From NCBI GenBank assembly GCA_018691995.1, contig JABHJM010000052.1, positions 1-13,365 of the forward strand: 13,365 nt of DNA, read 5' to 3'. Position 1 is the first letter of the stretch. Each line of letters opens with the position of its first letter. Shown here one piece after another: positions 12,838 through 13,365 of this stretch. Below the pieces are notes generated by a model. It worked only from the letters and a program-made list of their open reading frames with translations, was not told the origin of the DNA and ran no database searches. A program made the translations under genes and the position numbers. The DNA comes from Candidatus Iainarchaeum sp. GTDB lineage: Archaea > Iainarchaeota > Iainarchaeia > Iainarchaeales > JAAZKV01.

Positions 12838-13362
12838 ATGGTTGAAAATGAATTAATTGAAAAAACACTAGTGCTAGTAAAACCTGATGGAGTTCAACGT
12901 GGACTTATTGGAGAAGTAATTTCTAGATTTGAAAAAATAGGCGTAAAAATTATTGGAATGAAAATGATAAGCGTTGACAAAAAATTTGCTGAAGAACATT
13001 ACAACGATATTAAAGAAAGAAAAGGAGACAAGGTTTTACAAATGCTACTTGAATATTGTACAATGGGACCTGTTGTTGCAATGGTACTTGAAGGAGTGGA
13101 CATTGTTGAAGTTGTAAGAAAAGTATGTGGTCCAACAGAACCAAACAAAGCACTTCCTGGAACTATCCGTGGAGACTTTGCACACGCAAATTACAATCTA
13201 TCAGACACAGTTGGACAAGCAGTAAGAAATATTGTTCACGCATCAGGAACCAAAGAAGAAGCTGAATTTGAAATATACCACTGGTTTAATGAAAACGAAC
13301 TTCACCCATACACTTCAGTTCATGATGTGCATATCTTGCACAAAGAAGTAAAAAAGGAGTAA
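12838..13362 (+). CDS. ndk: Nucleoside diphosphate kinase
   Basis: The enzyme moves the gamma-phosphate from ATP to nucleoside diphosphates through a phosphohistidine, balancing NTP pools. Family blocks are intact: TLVLVKPDGVQRG at the start, MGPVVAMVLEG, GTIRGDF, and the active site NIVHASG with H134. At 174 residues it is about 25 longer than typical. The extra length lies in a segment between GDF and the active His (HANYNLSDTVGQAVRN) and in the C-terminal tail after EIYHWF; a similar HASG variant with such an insert is known from some archaeal enzymes. GAGGTGA (12824-12830) lies seven bases before the start. In many archaea infB (IF2) follows, which would lie beyond the window. Confidence 0.97.
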   Translation: MVENELIEKTLVLVKPDGVQRGLIGEVISRFEKIGVKIIGMKMISVDKKFAEEHYNDIKERKGDKVLQMLLEYCTMGPVVAMVLEGVDIVEVVRKVCGPTEPNKALPGTIRGDFAHANYNLSDTVGQAVRNIVHASGTKEEAEFEIYHWFNENELHPYTSVHDVHILHKEVKKE

Positions 13363-13365
13363 ATA

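Noticed and set aside
13356..13359. GGAG at the end of ndk as the Shine-Dalgarno sequence of infB
   Set aside because: Plausible from the usual archaeal gene order, but the following start codon lies outside the window.

Overview
The window looks like a piece of an AT-rich archaeal chromosome, most likely from the DPANN group (Woesearchaeota/Pacearchaeota-like). The evidence is an archaeal-type glutamyl-tRNA synthetase, the archaeal/eukaryotic-only ribosomal proteins eS28 and eL24, an L7Ae protein, an archaeal TATA box and very A+T-rich codon use. The DPANN placement is inferred from style and content and was not tested.

Region 1 (59-10132) is one uninterrupted 3357-residue gene filling three quarters of the window. 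The protein has a single N-terminal membrane segment and then about 3300 residues of mosaic sequence. In order I see a beta-rich N-terminal region, helical/coiled-coil stretches, a TPR-like pair of helices, a possible FHA-like beta domain, a first HExxH metallopeptidase-like domain, a type I phosphoribosyltransferase-like domain, a repeat module (copy A), a second HExxH domain with an EGLA motif, repeat copy B, and a C-terminal domain that looks like an ADP-ribosyltransferase. No whole-protein family is recognised. The architecture suggests a very large surface or secreted effector-like protein; that role is inference.

Region 2 (10166-11824) is glutamyl-tRNA synthetase, 33 bases downstream of the giant gene on the same strand. 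Both genes lack a Shine-Dalgarno sequence and have short AT-rich leaders.

Region 3 (about 11853-13362) is a conserved archaeal translation cluster, L7Ae - eS28 - eL24 - NDK, each with a clear Shine-Dalgarno sequence and short gaps. A strong TATA box precedes it. The roughly 65-base leader of the L7Ae gene folds on paper into two back-to-back kink-turns that share one short helix and contain the whole L7Ae Shine-Dalgarno sequence. L7Ae is the archaeal kink-turn-binding protein, so this looks like a translational autoregulation element. An alternative upstream hairpin uses the same bases, so a two-state switch is possible. A hairpin spans the end of the eL24 gene before NDK.

The two most notable items are the double kink-turn leader and the giant protein, which combines two peptidase-like domains with two domains whose known relatives use cytosolic nucleotide substrates.
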